49,900 bases of DNA, taken from the IMG/VR virus record IMGVR_UViG_3300022924_000003, positions 1 through 49,900 of that record. One strand, 5' to 3'. How positions within the stretch are numbered: position 1 is the first letter of the stretch; each line of letters begins with the position of its first letter. Both the position numbers and the translations under genes were made by a program. Source of the DNA: a virus. Shown here piece by piece: positions 1 through 7,288 of this stretch. The notes under the pieces were generated by a model that did no database searches, was not told where the DNA came from, and saw nothing but the letters and a program-made list of their open reading frames with translations.

Positions 1-127
1 GGTAAGAAGTGTGCAGTCGGGTGCTTTATCCCTGATACTAGTCGCTTGGCTCAGAAACATATGGGTGGAGCCCATTCTCTATTTGATAGGTACCCTAAGC
101 TGAGTAAGGTAATGCCTTTAGACGCTT
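1..127. repeat. left copy of 127-bp terminal repeat (circle overlap)
   Basis: These bases are identical to 49774-49900. A reading frame entering from the right end continues in frame here, so this is the overlap of a circular or circularly permuted molecule rather than two biological repeats. The length of 127 equals a common maximum k-mer of short-read assemblers, which fits an assembly overlap. Counting it once gives a genome of 49,773 bp. Confidence 0.93.
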
Positions 128-243
128 CAGGGATGAGGAGATTTCAAGCGTTCCATGACTATCTTCCGGCCAAAACCATGGGCGAAATGCTTAAGTGGAT
201 AGACGACAACACCTTCGAAGACGTCGAGGTAGCAAATGGATAA
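1..243 (+). CDS. C-terminal part of a 121-aa hypothetical protein split by the window ends
   Basis: The complete gene begins at 49651 with ATG; 123 bases of it lie before the repeat and 243 here, so the joined frame is 366 nt (121 aa). I do not recognise the family. The N-terminal half carries CMYLTGEGKKCAVGCF, with three cysteines, followed by a short basic and aromatic stretch. The C-terminal part is acidic (DDNTFEDVEVANG). A TTG at 46 could be mistaken for its start, but the in-frame upstream part with its own ATG and leader shows that start is artificial. The stop at 241-243 overlaps the next gene, which starts at 236, indicating translational coupling. Confidence 0.75.
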   Translation, partial: GKKCAVGCFIPDTSRLAQKHMGGAHSLFDRYPKLSKVMPLDASGMRRFQAFHDYLPAKTMGEMLKWIDDNTFEDVEVANG

Positions 244-358
244 ACACGAAAAAGATATAAAGGTACTAGTTCTAATATTAATCTTATGCCTTTTAATCGC
301 ACTATTCGGCCCAATGGCCATGGTGAAAATCTTTAAGGGCGGAGTTGTCCTATGGTAG
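236..358 (+). CDS. 40-aa single-pass membrane protein
   Basis: ATG at 236 overlaps the end of the preceding gene by 8 nt and the stop overlaps the next gene by 7 nt, the coupling typical of packed phage operons. The protein has a charged N-terminus (MDKHEKDIK), a strongly hydrophobic stretch at about residues 9-30 (VLVLILILCLLIALFG) and a short basic tail. It is therefore predicted to be an inner-membrane protein. Function unknown; short early phage membrane proteins are often host-takeover or superinfection factors, but nothing here shows that. Confidence 0.6.
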   Translation: MDKHEKDIKVLVLILILCLLIALFGPMAMVKIFKGGVVLW

Positions 359-459
359 CACGCCAGGAACGATTTAAACGGCGATTTGAGCTAGTTTTAT
401 GGTTAGTTGCAGGCATTTGTGTTGCCTCAGCTTTTAATGGCCTAATAAGGGGGTTTTAG
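352..459 (+). CDS. 35-aa membrane protein with Arg-rich N-terminus
   Basis: ATG at 352 lies inside the last codons of the previous gene and the stop at 457-459 abuts the next ATG at 460. The N-terminus is basic (ARQERFKRRF) and is followed by one hydrophobic segment at about residues 13-28 (ELVLWLVAGICVASAF), giving a predicted N-in single-pass topology. No family recognised. The overlap on both sides is the best evidence that it is translated. Confidence 0.55.
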   Translation: MVARQERFKRRFELVLWLVAGICVASAFNGLIRGF

Positions 460-864
460 ATGGGGGATTATACAAAACTAATAGTTAACTGCGACGTTAA
501 GGGTTTAAGCATTAAACAATTGAATGCTGCTATTGATGAATTAGGCCCTAGCACTTCGGCGTATCATTGTGGTGCAGGTGTCAGAATGATTGAGAAAGCT
601 AGTTGTTCCATGGGAGAGTTAGAGTTAACGCTTGTTTGTCAGACGAAATACTCTAGAGGGCAAAAAGAGTTCTTAGATTTCTTACTTCCTCACGTTGCTC
701 AAGGTAGTGGTTCGGGAAATATTTGGGCCATTCAAATTTATGAAAGTGGCACGCCAATTATATATCAGATGTCACAGGAAAAATGTGAGTATTGTGGGCA
801 TGTTGAATCTTCTCACATGTTGGGTTGCCCTATGTCCCCAAAGAAGGTCTACGGTGAAACCTAA
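460..864 (+). CDS. 134-aa hypothetical protein with C-terminal Cys/His cluster
   Basis: ATG at 460 directly follows the previous stop and is preceded by an AAGGGGG ribosome site. No catalytic motif is seen. Residues near 109-124 contain C-x2-C-x7-H-x3-C (CEYCGHVESSHMLGCP), a likely small zinc-binding knuckle. The upstream body has regular alternating hydrophobic segments suggesting an alpha/beta fold. The end overlaps the next gene, which uses a GTG start at 854. Function unknown. Confidence 0.7.
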   Translation: MGDYTKLIVNCDVKGLSIKQLNAAIDELGPSTSAYHCGAGVRMIEKASCSMGELELTLVCQTKYSRGQKEFLDFLLPHVAQGSGSGNIWAIQIYESGTPIIYQMSQEKCEYCGHVESSHMLGCPMSPKKVYGET

Positions 865-1021
865 ATACACAGTGGTCAGAAAGGTATTTTGTCGCGATTG
901 TGGCAATGATTCAAACCTTAGAGAGGTAACCAATTGTCAGTTTAGCAATTTCACGATAATTGTCTGCCTACTGTGCTTAGAGTCTCTTAATGATAAAATT
1001 AAACAAGATAACGAGGAATAA
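854..1021 (+). CDS. 55-aa zinc-ribbon-like protein (GTG start)
   Basis: I chose GTG at 854 because it has an AGAAGG ribosome site at 843-848 and overlaps the previous stop by 11 nt; starting at 695 would bury it in the other gene. The protein has two CxxC knuckles (FCRDCGN near residue 12 and VCLLCLE near residue 37) spaced as in a zinc ribbon, then an acidic, lysine-containing tail. It is one of several mini zinc-ribbon proteins in this early block. Partner and role unknown. Confidence 0.6.
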   Translation: MKPKYTVVRKVFCRDCGNDSNLREVTNCQFSNFTIIVCLLCLESLNDKIKQDNEE

Positions 1022-1024
1022 TTT

Positions 1025-1234
1025 ATGAGCATAGGTAAAAGCATAAGAATCAATCAGCTTAAGGGCGAAAGAGATTCCCTTATACAAGAACTTGAAGACG
1101 TAAAAACGGACATTAGAGAACTTTTAAAGCTTCTCCCTTTGTCGCGGATGCCAATGATGAATGGGGAGCTGGCAGAAGAGGTAAGGCTAGTAATGAGGCT
1201 GCATAGTAAATATTCAGGAAACGGAGAGGGTTAA
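1025..1234 (+). CDS. 69-aa coiled-coil hypothetical protein
   Basis: ATG at 1025 follows a GAGGAA site by 7 nt. The first 45 residues are rich in Lys, Glu and Leu with heptad-like spacing (LKGERDSLIQELEDVKTDI), predicting a coiled coil. The remainder is Met- and Leu-rich. The stop is one base before the next ATG. It could be a small oligomeric adaptor; no family recognised. Confidence 0.6.
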   Translation: MSIGKSIRINQLKGERDSLIQELEDVKTDIRELLKLLPLSRMPMMNGELAEEVRLVMRLHSKYSGNGEG

Positions 1235-1235
1235 A

Positions 1236-1433
1236 ATGACTATATCACCGCTTTTAGATGTCACAGAACTTAAGGTAAACCACTATTACGTTGATATTAC
1301 TACAGGTGAAGTTATTCTAATTAGAAACGTAGGTAAGTGGGGCATAAACACTAGAAGAATGGGAAGCAAGACAATTATTGGCATGTCCTACAAGTTTATT
1401 TGGGGCAAAATATTTAAAGAATACAACCCTTAG
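1236..1433 (+). CDS. 65-aa hypothetical protein
   Basis: ATG at 1236 has the ribosome site GGAGAGGG about 6 nt upstream. The protein looks like a small beta-rich domain (YYVDITTGEVILIRNVG then KTIIGMSYKFIWGKIF), resembling the compact SH3-like or beta-barrel fillers common in phage early regions. No signature residues and no confident family. Confidence 0.6.
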   Translation: MTISPLLDVTELKVNHYYVDITTGEVILIRNVGKWGINTRRMGSKTIIGMSYKFIWGKIFKEYNP

Positions 1434-1443
1434 GAGAACAAAA

Positions 1444-1878
1444 ATGAACCCAATTAGAATGACAGTCGAAGAGTTAACAGAATTACTAAAGTCTGGCCCT
1501 GTGGAGCTGGAGTGTGATGATGGATATTATTCCAAGCAAATGTCTAAAATTAGAGTTATGGCTATTCATATAGATAGATTTAGTTATATCGACAATGATG
1601 ATGAAATGCATACAGGATTTGTGGATAGCCTTAAGCACTACCCATCAAAGAAAGCCGCACCGTTTGTAACGAGGTACTGGATTTGGAGTTTTCAACTTCT
1701 TAATGGTAACTGGTACAAATCAGACATTTATAGTGACGATAAATTTATCCAAACAAACGGAAAAATGTCGATTGGGACTAATGACAAAATGGCAGAAATC
1801 AAACACGAAAACGAATGGATCGAGCTTGATGAGAATGGGAAACTGGTTAATTGGGCAGGAAACAATGAAGCTCGCTAA
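1444..1878 (+). CDS. 144-aa hypothetical protein
   Basis: The start at 1444 is chosen over an in-frame ATG at 1378 because it has an AGGAG site at 1432-1436 and does not overlap the previous gene. The sequence is acidic and rich in aromatic residues (about 10 Tyr and Trp), which suggests a soluble globular protein. The end overlaps the next gene (an XRE-type regulator) by 14 nt, so the two are probably co-translated. I do not recognise it. Confidence 0.65.
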   Translation: MNPIRMTVEELTELLKSGPVELECDDGYYSKQMSKIRVMAIHIDRFSYIDNDDEMHTGFVDSLKHYPSKKAAPFVTRYWIWSFQLLNGNWYKSDIYSDDKFIQTNGKMSIGTNDKMAEIKHENEWIELDENGKLVNWAGNNEAR

Positions 1879-2098
1879 AAACTTCTCTGACTTTATGTTT
1901 ACGGTGCGAAAATCAAGAGGGTTAACCCAAGTTGAAGCAAAAATTCTTACAGGTCTTTCAAGGTCTACCTATTCAATAATGGAAAGCAAGGCGGAGCAGA
2001 TGACCGCAGAAAACATAGAGAAATTTCTTTTAGGCATGGGGTTAGAGATGGATGACTTTGTTAAATATTATAAAGAAGTTCTAAGAGGTAACAAATGA
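1865..2098 (+). CDS. 77-aa XRE-family helix-turn-helix DNA-binding protein
   Basis: Residues about 8-65 form the Cro/CI-type fold: FMFTVRKSRGLTQVEAKILTG with the turn and recognition helix at LSRSTYSIMESK. This is the standard XRE arrangement (R-x5-LTQ...A...LG.S...YS..E). ATG at 1865 is chosen since the longer frame from 1703 lies inside the upstream gene. Overlap with the next gene is ATGA. A sequence-specific regulator of phage promoters is likely (inferred); the target sites are not known, although the word family in 47017-47521 is a candidate. Confidence 0.75.
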   Translation: MKLAKNFSDFMFTVRKSRGLTQVEAKILTGLSRSTYSIMESKAEQMTAENIEKFLLGMGLEMDDFVKYYKEVLRGNK

Positions 2099-2304
2099 AA
2101 GTCATAAATATTATGCCAAGGAAGAAGGGAAGCATTTTCCACGAAGGAAAGAAATGCTCAGTTCGCGGATGCTTGAAAAAACCAAAGTACGTATTCTTTG
2201 GCGGTGACGGTCTTCACATGCTTAGTCGTCTTGTAACTGAGACATGCTCTACTCATATTGAATGGGGAATTAATAAAACAAAGAAGTATAACAATGAAAA
2301 CTAA
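2095..2304 (+). CDS. 69-aa small basic Cys-containing protein
   Basis: Starts in an ATGA overlap with the regulator upstream. Contains CSVRGCLKKPKY near residues 21-32 and ETCSTH near residues 49-54, so a single zinc site C-x4-C...C-x2-H is possible. Basic N-terminus (MPRKKGS). Comparable short proteins of phages bind DNA or zinc, but no named family can be assigned. It ends 11 nt inside the HNH gene. Confidence 0.6.
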   Translation: MKVINIMPRKKGSIFHEGKKCSVRGCLKKPKYVFFGGDGLHMLSRLVTETCSTHIEWGINKTKKYNNEN

Positions 2305-2839
2305 AGAGCAAATTGAAGAGTGGAGAGATATCCCTGAGTTTAAAGGAAAGTACCAAGCATCAAACAAGGGAAGAATCAGAAGCTTGGATAGAGAAGAAAA
2401 GAGGCTCGGCCATATATACAGAGTCAAAGGAAGGGTAATGTCTCAATCGGTAAATCCGAATGGCTACAGGGTTGCAAGAATGTCCCTTAATTCAGTTGTT
2501 AGGCACAAGTCGGTTCATCGTCTTATAATGCTGGCCTTTTGTGAAAATCCAGACAATAAGCCCTCCGTGAATCATATCAACTCAGATAGACAAGATAACA
2601 GATTGGAAAACCTAGAGTGGTGCACCAATCAGGAAAATTCGAATCACATGAAACAATCTAATAGATCCCTTAAGGGCCACCTTAACCATCAGTCGAAGCT
2701 GGATATTTATAAAATATTAACTATTCGGACAATTGGAGGTCATTCTTTATGGCCATCAAGAAAGATAGGGAGCGCCTTAGGAGTGTCCAAAACCTCAGTA
2801 ATCAATGTTCTAAAGGGGGCCTCGTGGGCGAATGTATAG
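2294..2839 (+). CDS. free-standing HNH (NUMOD4-HNH) endonuclease, 181 aa
   Basis: Residues about 10-33 match the NUMOD4 module (EWRDIPEFKGKYQASNKGRI), which binds DNA. Residues 75-110 carry the HNH_3 fold: VHRLIMLAF, then VNHINSDRQDNRLENLEWCT with the catalytic His pair and Asn. The C-terminal 40 residues (WPSRKIGSALGVSKTSV) look like a helix-turn-helix. These are hallmarks of homing endonucleases that nick DNA at a specific target; no intron is seen next to it. ATG at 2294 is chosen over 2258. Probably a selfish insert: it overlaps both neighbours, and the following gene needs a GTG start. Confidence 0.88.
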   Translation: MKTKEQIEEWRDIPEFKGKYQASNKGRIRSLDREEKRLGHIYRVKGRVMSQSVNPNGYRVARMSLNSVVRHKSVHRLIMLAFCENPDNKPSVNHINSDRQDNRLENLEWCTNQENSNHMKQSNRSLKGHLNHQSKLDIYKILTIRTIGGHSLWPSRKIGSALGVSKTSVINVLKGASWANV

Positions 2840-3162
2840 AATGTCTCTCTAAGATGAAAGAGATTGAAGAGCTTAAGAAGTACAAAGCCTTTCTTTGTGA
2901 TTGGGATATTTCAAAAGTAAGAGATGAACTTAGCGAAATCCACAACATTTCGACTACGATTAAACCAGTTTCATTCAAAGGACACTTAATTGATGCCTTG
3001 TTGTGCATTAGAGTACAGAGAAGAAATGACAAAGATAAATACGAACAGGCGGTTAAGGATATTTCATGGATGATTAATGATTATGAATCTGATTTATGGA
3101 CTCACTCAGAAGAGAAAGATGAAATCCGCAAGCGACACGGACTAGATAAAAAGGAAGTATAA
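2824..3162 (+). CDS. 112-aa hypothetical protein (GTG start)
   Basis: GTG at 2824 has a strong AAAGGGGG ribosome site at 2812-2819 and overlaps the end of the HNH gene by 16 nt; an ATG at 2749 would overlap by 91 nt and an ATG at 2854 has no ribosome site. A CxxC pair near residues 4-7 (ECIEC) is followed by charged helical sequence, consistent with an alpha-helical protein. Family not recognised. Confidence 0.55.
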   Translation: MGECIECLSKMKEIEELKKYKAFLCDWDISKVRDELSEIHNISTTIKPVSFKGHLIDALLCIRVQRRNDKDKYEQAVKDISWMINDYESDLWTHSEEKDEIRKRHGLDKKEV

Positions 3163-3163
3163 A

Positions 3164-3481
3164 ATGATTCAAAAACCATTAACTCCAAAGGTTATTAAAG
3201 AGGCCCTAATTAGCTACCAGTCGAAGCATATCGTGGAGCTAGAGGCGCAAGTATCCAAGGATAAAAATCACATAGACAATCTGTGTAATTCCCTTGATGA
3301 AGCTAACAGGGCGAAGAGAAAGCTGGAGGATAAATTTAAGCTTATAAAAAGGCTACTTCTATTAACTCACCCAGCGGTATCAGATAAAGTGATGAACGAT
3401 CTAACCCAAAAGCAATGGGTAACATTTGTAGCAGCTTTCCCTGAAGAGGGTGAAACTCAAATATCTGAAACAGAGGAATAA
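3164..3481 (+). CDS. 105-aa coiled-coil hypothetical protein
   Basis: ATG at 3164 with AAGGAAG upstream. Residues about 18-65 are a continuous charged helix (HIVELEAQVSKDKNHIDNLC and onward, with DEANRAKRKLEDKFKLIKRL), a clear coiled coil. The C-terminal third is acidic. Co-transcribed with its neighbours; function unknown. Confidence 0.65.
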   Translation: MIQKPLTPKVIKEALISYQSKHIVELEAQVSKDKNHIDNLCNSLDEANRAKRKLEDKFKLIKRLLLLTHPAVSDKVMNDLTQKQWVTFVAAFPEEGETQISETEE

Positions 3482-3483
3482 TT

Positions 3484-3606
3484 ATGAAAATTCACTGGGC
3501 CCACAAATTAGTCTGCTACTTATTCGGCCATAACATATTTCAAACAGACCCAGCGAGATGGCAGTGTGCTAGATGTGTAAAGTCTTTCAATAAAATCGGA
3601 CGATAA
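3484..3606 (+). CDS. 40-aa DUF1660-like mini zinc protein
   Basis: Short frame from ATG 3484, directly after the previous stop with AGAGGAA as ribosome site. The pattern is an N-terminal basic helix, then YLFGHNIF, then WQCARC, the H...C-x2-C layout of the short prophage proteins grouped as DUF1660 (C-LFGH-...-C-x2-C). A single zinc-binding knuckle is likely. Function of that family is not established. Confidence 0.55.
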   Translation: MKIHWAHKLVCYLFGHNIFQTDPARWQCARCVKSFNKIGR

Positions 3607-3619
3607 AAGGAGTCTTAAG

Positions 3620-3865
3620 ATGAAATTAATATTACTAATGGCAGCCATTTTAGTATCGTGCGGAAAGAATAAATCAGGCAGTGATAACAAGTACCGTAGC
3701 GTATCTCAACTAGCGATTGACCAGTCAGTATATGTCAGATGCTCACAGGATGCGGTTGCTTTAAGATGTTCTAGACTTGTGAGTGCGGTACAACTGCCAC
3801 GCTTCGAGTTCTTTAGTCCTTTGTGTCATCAAGGTTACGTTAACTGTTTAAATAGGGGGTTTTAA
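3620..3865 (+). CDS. 81-aa small lipoprotein
   Basis: ATG at 3620 with AGGAG about 7 nt upstream. The N-terminus MKLILLMAAILVSC is a signal peptide with a lipobox (LVSC), so the protein is predicted to be lipidated on Cys14 and anchored in a membrane. The mature part has four more cysteines, which could form disulphides in the periplasm. An early lipoprotein could act in superinfection exclusion, as in T5 Llp (inference). The need for lipidation points to a bacterial envelope location. Confidence 0.65.
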   Translation: MKLILLMAAILVSCGKNKSGSDNKYRSVSQLAIDQSVYVRCSQDAVALRCSRLVSAVQLPRFEFFSPLCHQGYVNCLNRGF

Positions 3866-3866
3866 A

Positions 3867-4241
3867 ATGGGAAAGACACTTTCAATAAGTGAATTATTAG
3901 GCAAAACATTGGTATCCGTAAGAGGCGCCGTAGGGGATGACGAAGTATATTTTGAAACTTCAGACGGAGAGACGTTTAAATTGTATCATGAAAATGATTG
4001 CTGTGAACACGTCGAACTTAACGATATTTCAGGTGATTTACAGGACCTTGTAGGCCATCCAATAACTATGGCCGAAGAAGTTTCAAATGGCCCAGTGGAT
4101 GAAAGCTTAGAGAAAAATGAAGAATCTTTCACTTGGACTTTTTATAAACTGGCAACAATAAAAGGCTATGTGGATCTTAGATGGTTCGGATCTTCCAATG
4201 GGTACTACTCTGAAGATGTTAGCTTTACTAAGGTTTTTTAA
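3867..4241 (+). CDS. 124-aa DUF7448-like protein
   Basis: Has the recurring phage pattern of this group: a DCCE motif near residue 45, DISGDLQDLVGHPI near 52-65, AEEVS near 69, SFTWTFYKLATIKGYVDLRW near 86-105 and SNGYYSE near 109-115. The role of this widespread small phage family is unknown. ATG at 3867 is 1 nt after the previous stop, with AGGGGG upstream. The stop abuts the next ATG, suggesting a shared transcript. Confidence 0.65.
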   Translation: MGKTLSISELLGKTLVSVRGAVGDDEVYFETSDGETFKLYHENDCCEHVELNDISGDLQDLVGHPITMAEEVSNGPVDESLEKNEESFTWTFYKLATIKGYVDLRWFGSSNGYYSEDVSFTKVF

Positions 4242-4505
4242 ATGAAATTACGTAACATTACTCTCCAGGAAGCTCTTGATTCAGGACTTCCTTTTAAGTG
4301 TAATTTCCACAAGTGGTGGTTTGACCCTAAGCTGATTCCTGAATTCCTTAAAAAGTATGCAAAGGATGATTGGAGAGGAAAGACCTGGATGACCACGTCT
4401 TTCGAGGTGCTTGAAGAACAGAATAGAGAAACTGACGATTGGACGAAAGAAAATATTAGTATAGGGCAGCCTTTAATTAGAACAAATTGGGGAGGGGTTA
4501 AATGA
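4242..4505 (+). CDS. 87-aa hypothetical protein
   Basis: ATG at 4242 immediately follows the previous stop. The protein is rich in Trp (7) and Lys (KWWFDPKLIPEFLKKY, DDWRGKTWMTT), with no catalytic motif. The end overlaps the next gene as ATGA. It resembles the small Trp-rich phage proteins next to DUF7448 genes but I cannot name it. Confidence 0.6.
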   Translation: MKLRNITLQEALDSGLPFKCNFHKWWFDPKLIPEFLKKYAKDDWRGKTWMTTSFEVLEEQNRETDDWTKENISIGQPLIRTNWGGVK

Positions 4506-4642
4506 AGCCTACCAAGAACTCAAGTGTTGACTGGCTTTTCATAGTCTGTGCAGTCATCATAGGGTGCTACCACTTGTATAAATTAGAGAAAAGGAGCAGC
4601 GCCTGTGAGGTGAAGCTTCAAAGATGGGAGAGGTACCCATGA
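4502..4642 (+). CDS. 46-aa membrane protein
   Basis: Frame from ATG 4502 (ATGA overlap with the previous gene) to TGA 4640 (ATGA overlap with the next). One hydrophobic segment at about residues 10-25 (DWLFIVCAVIIGCYHLY) is followed by a charged helix (KLEKRSSACEVKLQRWERYP). Predicted single-pass inner-membrane protein with a cytoplasmic or periplasmic helix. Overlap at both ends is good support for translation. Confidence 0.6.
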   Translation: MKPTKNSSVDWLFIVCAVIIGCYHLYKLEKRSSACEVKLQRWERYP

Positions 4643-5739
4643 GCATAGAACTAAATAGAAACCCAAACTTTAAAGATTCAACTTCGGCGGTTGATCTGAA
4701 AGGTAAAAGCTTAACAGACCTAATGCGCGAAGCTTGGGAAAGAGATTATGAGCCTCTTAAGTTTATGGGAAAGGAAGTAAAAATTGCAAATGATGGGATG
4801 TATCAACTTATGAGTCAAGAATTAGCAGACGCCATCAGATACAAGTGGGAAGGAGTTTTTGAGCCCCGTAAACTATCCGAGGCGTGCGACCCTACAACTG
4901 TCGTAGGCAGCCAATTTACACTACCCCCAGGAGAGTATGCGATAGCTTCAAGTGCCCACGATGGGATTACCAGGGTTACAGTAACAAAAGAAGATCTTTC
5001 CAAAGTTGATGAGTGTATAAATTCATACGCATTGGAGATGAACAAATACCTTTTAGGAGAAATGGATAAGATTATCAACCCTCCAATACTTATGAGCTTT
5101 CAAGATCGCCAAGAGGCCAAAAGGTGCGCCTTAGACTCAATGTATGGAACACCACTACCACCAATAAAATGGATGAAATTATACCAACCCGAAGGAGAAA
5201 AAGACATGAATTCAGTATTAAAACCAGCTACCCCTAAAAAAGTTAAAGCGCCAAAACCTAAGAGATTTAAACACGACTACAGTTACATTAAGTACTCAGA
5301 AGAATTGTTTAAAGAACTGCAGGCCCTTAAAGAGCAGGTAATCAAAAAAGATGAAGTGATAGCTAAAATTTCTCAAAACTGCGAGTGCTTAAACACTACT
5401 TTAAATAATACGAAAGAGAACTATTACAATATGGATGCTCAGCTTTGTGTTGCCAGAGGTAGCCTTGAAGACCTTAAAAATAAAGTAGAAAAACTTAAGC
5501 AGGCGACCCTTGATAAGGGGCTTAACAAAACCTTAGAAACGTATTCCCAAATTTCAGACGCCAATAAACGCTTCGATTCTGCACTAATGGACCTTTTAGG
5601 GGCAACTCAGAATGCCTTAAGTGAAGACAATCCATACCCAGCACAAGATAGCTTTGGCGGAAAGGGAATTTTTAAGGAAGTTTCAAAATACGCTAAATTA
5701 CCCGATGGAGTTAAGCTTTACGTAAGAACAAATTACTAA
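4639..5739 (+). CDS. 366-aa hypothetical protein with C-terminal coiled coil
   Basis: ATG at 4639 is preferred to 4624 because it has GGGAGAGG at the right distance and an ATGA overlap upstream. The first 165 residues are globular, including a short beta-rich section (GSQFTLPPGEYAIASS). Residues 195-215 are a Lys/Pro-rich linker (PKKVKAPKPKRFK). Residues 225-310 form a long coiled coil (ELFKELQALKEQVIKKDEVI onward). A multimeric scaffold or DNA-associated protein is possible, but no family is recognised. Confidence 0.65.
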   Translation: MSIELNRNPNFKDSTSAVDLKGKSLTDLMREAWERDYEPLKFMGKEVKIANDGMYQLMSQELADAIRYKWEGVFEPRKLSEACDPTTVVGSQFTLPPGEYAIASSAHDGITRVTVTKEDLSKVDECINSYALEMNKYLLGEMDKIINPPILMSFQDRQEAKRCALDSMYGTPLPPIKWMKLYQPEGEKDMNSVLKPATPKKVKAPKPKRFKHDYSYIKYSEELFKELQALKEQVIKKDEVIAKISQNCECLNTTLNNTKENYYNMDAQLCVARGSLEDLKNKVEKLKQATLDKGLNKTLETYSQISDANKRFDSALMDLLGATQNALSEDNPYPAQDSFGGKGIFKEVSKYAKLPDGVKLYVRTNY

Positions 5740-5910
5740 ATGTTCCCAGGTAAAGATAAAAAAGACGCAATTGCAAAGGTAGTATTTATTGCCGCCTTTG
5801 TAATTTTACTGGCCATGATGCTGACTGACTCAAAGCGAGTAAAAGTCGGAGGGCCCAAATATTCAAAAAGAATTGTAAGGTGGAATGTACCGCCGCAATT
5901 TTCAAACTAA
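5740..5910 (+). CDS. 56-aa membrane protein with basic C-terminus
   Basis: ATG at 5740 adjoins the previous stop. A lysine-rich N-terminus (MFPGKDKKD) precedes a hydrophobic stretch at about residues 11-28 (IAKVVFIAAFVILLAMML), then a basic tail (SKRVKVGGPKYSKRIVRW). Predicted single-pass membrane protein. The third such peptide in the first 6 kb; function unknown. Confidence 0.6.
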   Translation: MFPGKDKKDAIAKVVFIAAFVILLAMMLTDSKRVKVGGPKYSKRIVRWNVPPQFSN

Positions 5911-5925
5911 ATAAGAGAGGATGAT

Positions 5926-6417
5926 ATGACTAAAAAAGTTACCGCACGACCATTAGAGCTAAACGGAAAAAGAATTACCTTAGGGATTAAACTATACTCC
6001 GTTTCACAGAAAGAAGTGTACAAATACGCAAGCAGCAGAACTACTTCAGTAGAACCTTGGACAGGGAACATTTCTGCTAAGATTGAAGAATACACAGTGG
6101 TATGGTTAAATGAAGCAGAAAATTCAAGAAGCTTCAAAGTTAAATCTTCAAAGGGTTGCGAAGAGTCTTTCACATTTAAATACTGCGATAGAACTTTAGA
6201 AAGCATGAATTTCTCTTTTACGGTATCTGAAGCTGTTAATAAGGCCATATCTCTCGAAAAAGCTCATATCGCTAAAGCAGAGAAGAGCATTAAAGGTACA
6301 GAAGAAATTATTAGAAATAAGAAAGGTATCTTAATGAAAAAGAAGAAAGGCCTTGCTCTTCTCAAGAAGAATATTTCTAAAATGCATAAGACTCTAAAAG
6401 TCTGCCAATCTTGCTAA
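5926..6417 (+). CDS. 163-aa hypothetical protein, C-terminal coiled coil
   Basis: ATG at 5926 with AGAGAGG upstream. The N-terminal 100 residues look beta-rich (KRITLGIKLYSV, KIEEYTVVWLN). Residues 108-155 are an uninterrupted basic coiled coil (SLEKAHIAKAEKSIKGTEEI, KKKKGLALLKKNISK). It ends CQSC, a potential metal or disulphide pair. Precedes the exonuclease gene by 11 nt. Not recognised. Confidence 0.65.
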   Translation: MTKKVTARPLELNGKRITLGIKLYSVSQKEVYKYASSRTTSVEPWTGNISAKIEEYTVVWLNEAENSRSFKVKSSKGCEESFTFKYCDRTLESMNFSFTVSEAVNKAISLEKAHIAKAEKSIKGTEEIIRNKKGILMKKKKGLALLKKNISKMHKTLKVCQSC

Positions 6418-6428
6418 GGGAGAAAAGT

Positions 6429-7097
6429 ATGAAACGTGAAAATTATGTAATGGTAGATATTGAAACGACTGGAACGAATAAAGAAACAGATGATATTTTA
6501 GAAATTGCAATGGTAGAAATCACTCGAAATGATAAAGGTTTCTGGGTACCTACTTCAAGAGCTTTTCACCGTAGAGTATTCTCTGAGCGCCAACCTGAAA
6601 ACGATTTTGCTAAACGTGAAATGGCTGCCCTGTACGCCGAGTGCAATAAACTCGACCCTCTTCTAGATGGGCAAGATGCTGTTACCTCAGGAGTTAAAGA
6701 ATTTCTGCATGGACCAGGATGGGAACTTGAGGCACACTTTGAGCCTAAATTTTTCATAGGCTGGAATGCATCCAACTTCGATCTTGAATTTCTATTTAAG
6801 AAAGATGTAATGACACCTTCTTATTACGTGATGGATGAGAAGAAAGGAAAAGAAGTTCTTAAAGGTGACGCCCACTATAGAGTTTACGAGCAAACTGGTG
6901 CTATTGAATACCTTTCAGACGTCACGGGCCTTGACCGATGGACGCTTCTTAAAGTGGCAGAGACTTGCATCCCTAAAGAGTACGAACTTGAACTTCCTAA
7001 AGGTAAGAAACATGATGCCTTAGTAGATTGCTACTCTCAGATCAATATGATGAATGGCCTTATCGCTTTAGGGCGTAAAGCTTTCACAGTATTTTAA
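6429..7097 (+). CDS. DnaQ/oligoribonuclease-like DEDD 3'-5' exonuclease, 222 aa
   Basis: ATG at 6429 sits 3 nt after the extended site GGGAGAAAAG; a start at 6411 would place that site inside the gene. Exo I motif is VDIETTG (Asp9, Glu11), exo II is IGWNASNFDLEFL near residues 114-126, and exo III is the HDALVDC element near 198-204, giving the DEDDh set of RNase T/DnaQ/oligoribonuclease enzymes. It would degrade single-stranded DNA or short RNA with two metal ions. The family A polymerase downstream has its own proofreading domain, so a separate nucleolytic role is more likely than proofreading. Confidence 0.85.
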   Translation: MKRENYVMVDIETTGTNKETDDILEIAMVEITRNDKGFWVPTSRAFHRRVFSERQPENDFAKREMAALYAECNKLDPLLDGQDAVTSGVKEFLHGPGWELEAHFEPKFFIGWNASNFDLEFLFKKDVMTPSYYVMDEKKGKEVLKGDAHYRVYEQTGAIEYLSDVTGLDRWTLLKVAETCIPKEYELELPKGKKHDALVDCYSQINMMNGLIALGRKAFTVF

Positions 7098-7106
7098 GGA
7101 GGCAGC

Positions 7107-7283
7107 ATGGCAGGTAAAAAGCAAAAGAAGATCAAAGTCGAAGACCTAGACAATAAGGCACTTATAGCTCTTAATAGTAGACTTGAAAAAGTTTTAACGA
7201 TTAAAGGTAACGCCTGTGAAGGTTTCTATGCGAAAGTTCAATATGAGCTCAGGTTTAGAAATCTCGCACTTTTAAAGAGGTAA
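7107..7283 (+). CDS. 58-aa basic helical protein
   Basis: ATG at 7107 has a very strong AAGGAGGCAG ribosome site. The N-terminus is highly basic (MAGKKQKKIKVED), followed by two predicted helices (DNKALIALNSRLEKVL and YAKVQYELRFRNLALLKR). Probably nucleic-acid or protein binding (inference from charge only). It sits between the exonuclease and a zinc-ribbon protein. Confidence 0.55.
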   Translation: MAGKKQKKIKVEDLDNKALIALNSRLEKVLTIKGNACEGFYAKVQYELRFRNLALLKR

Positions 7284-7288
7284 CGACC

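Noticed and set aside
695-853. Upstream extension of the 55-aa zinc protein
   Set aside because: It would lie entirely inside the 460-864 gene in another frame and ignores the ribosome site before the GTG at 854.
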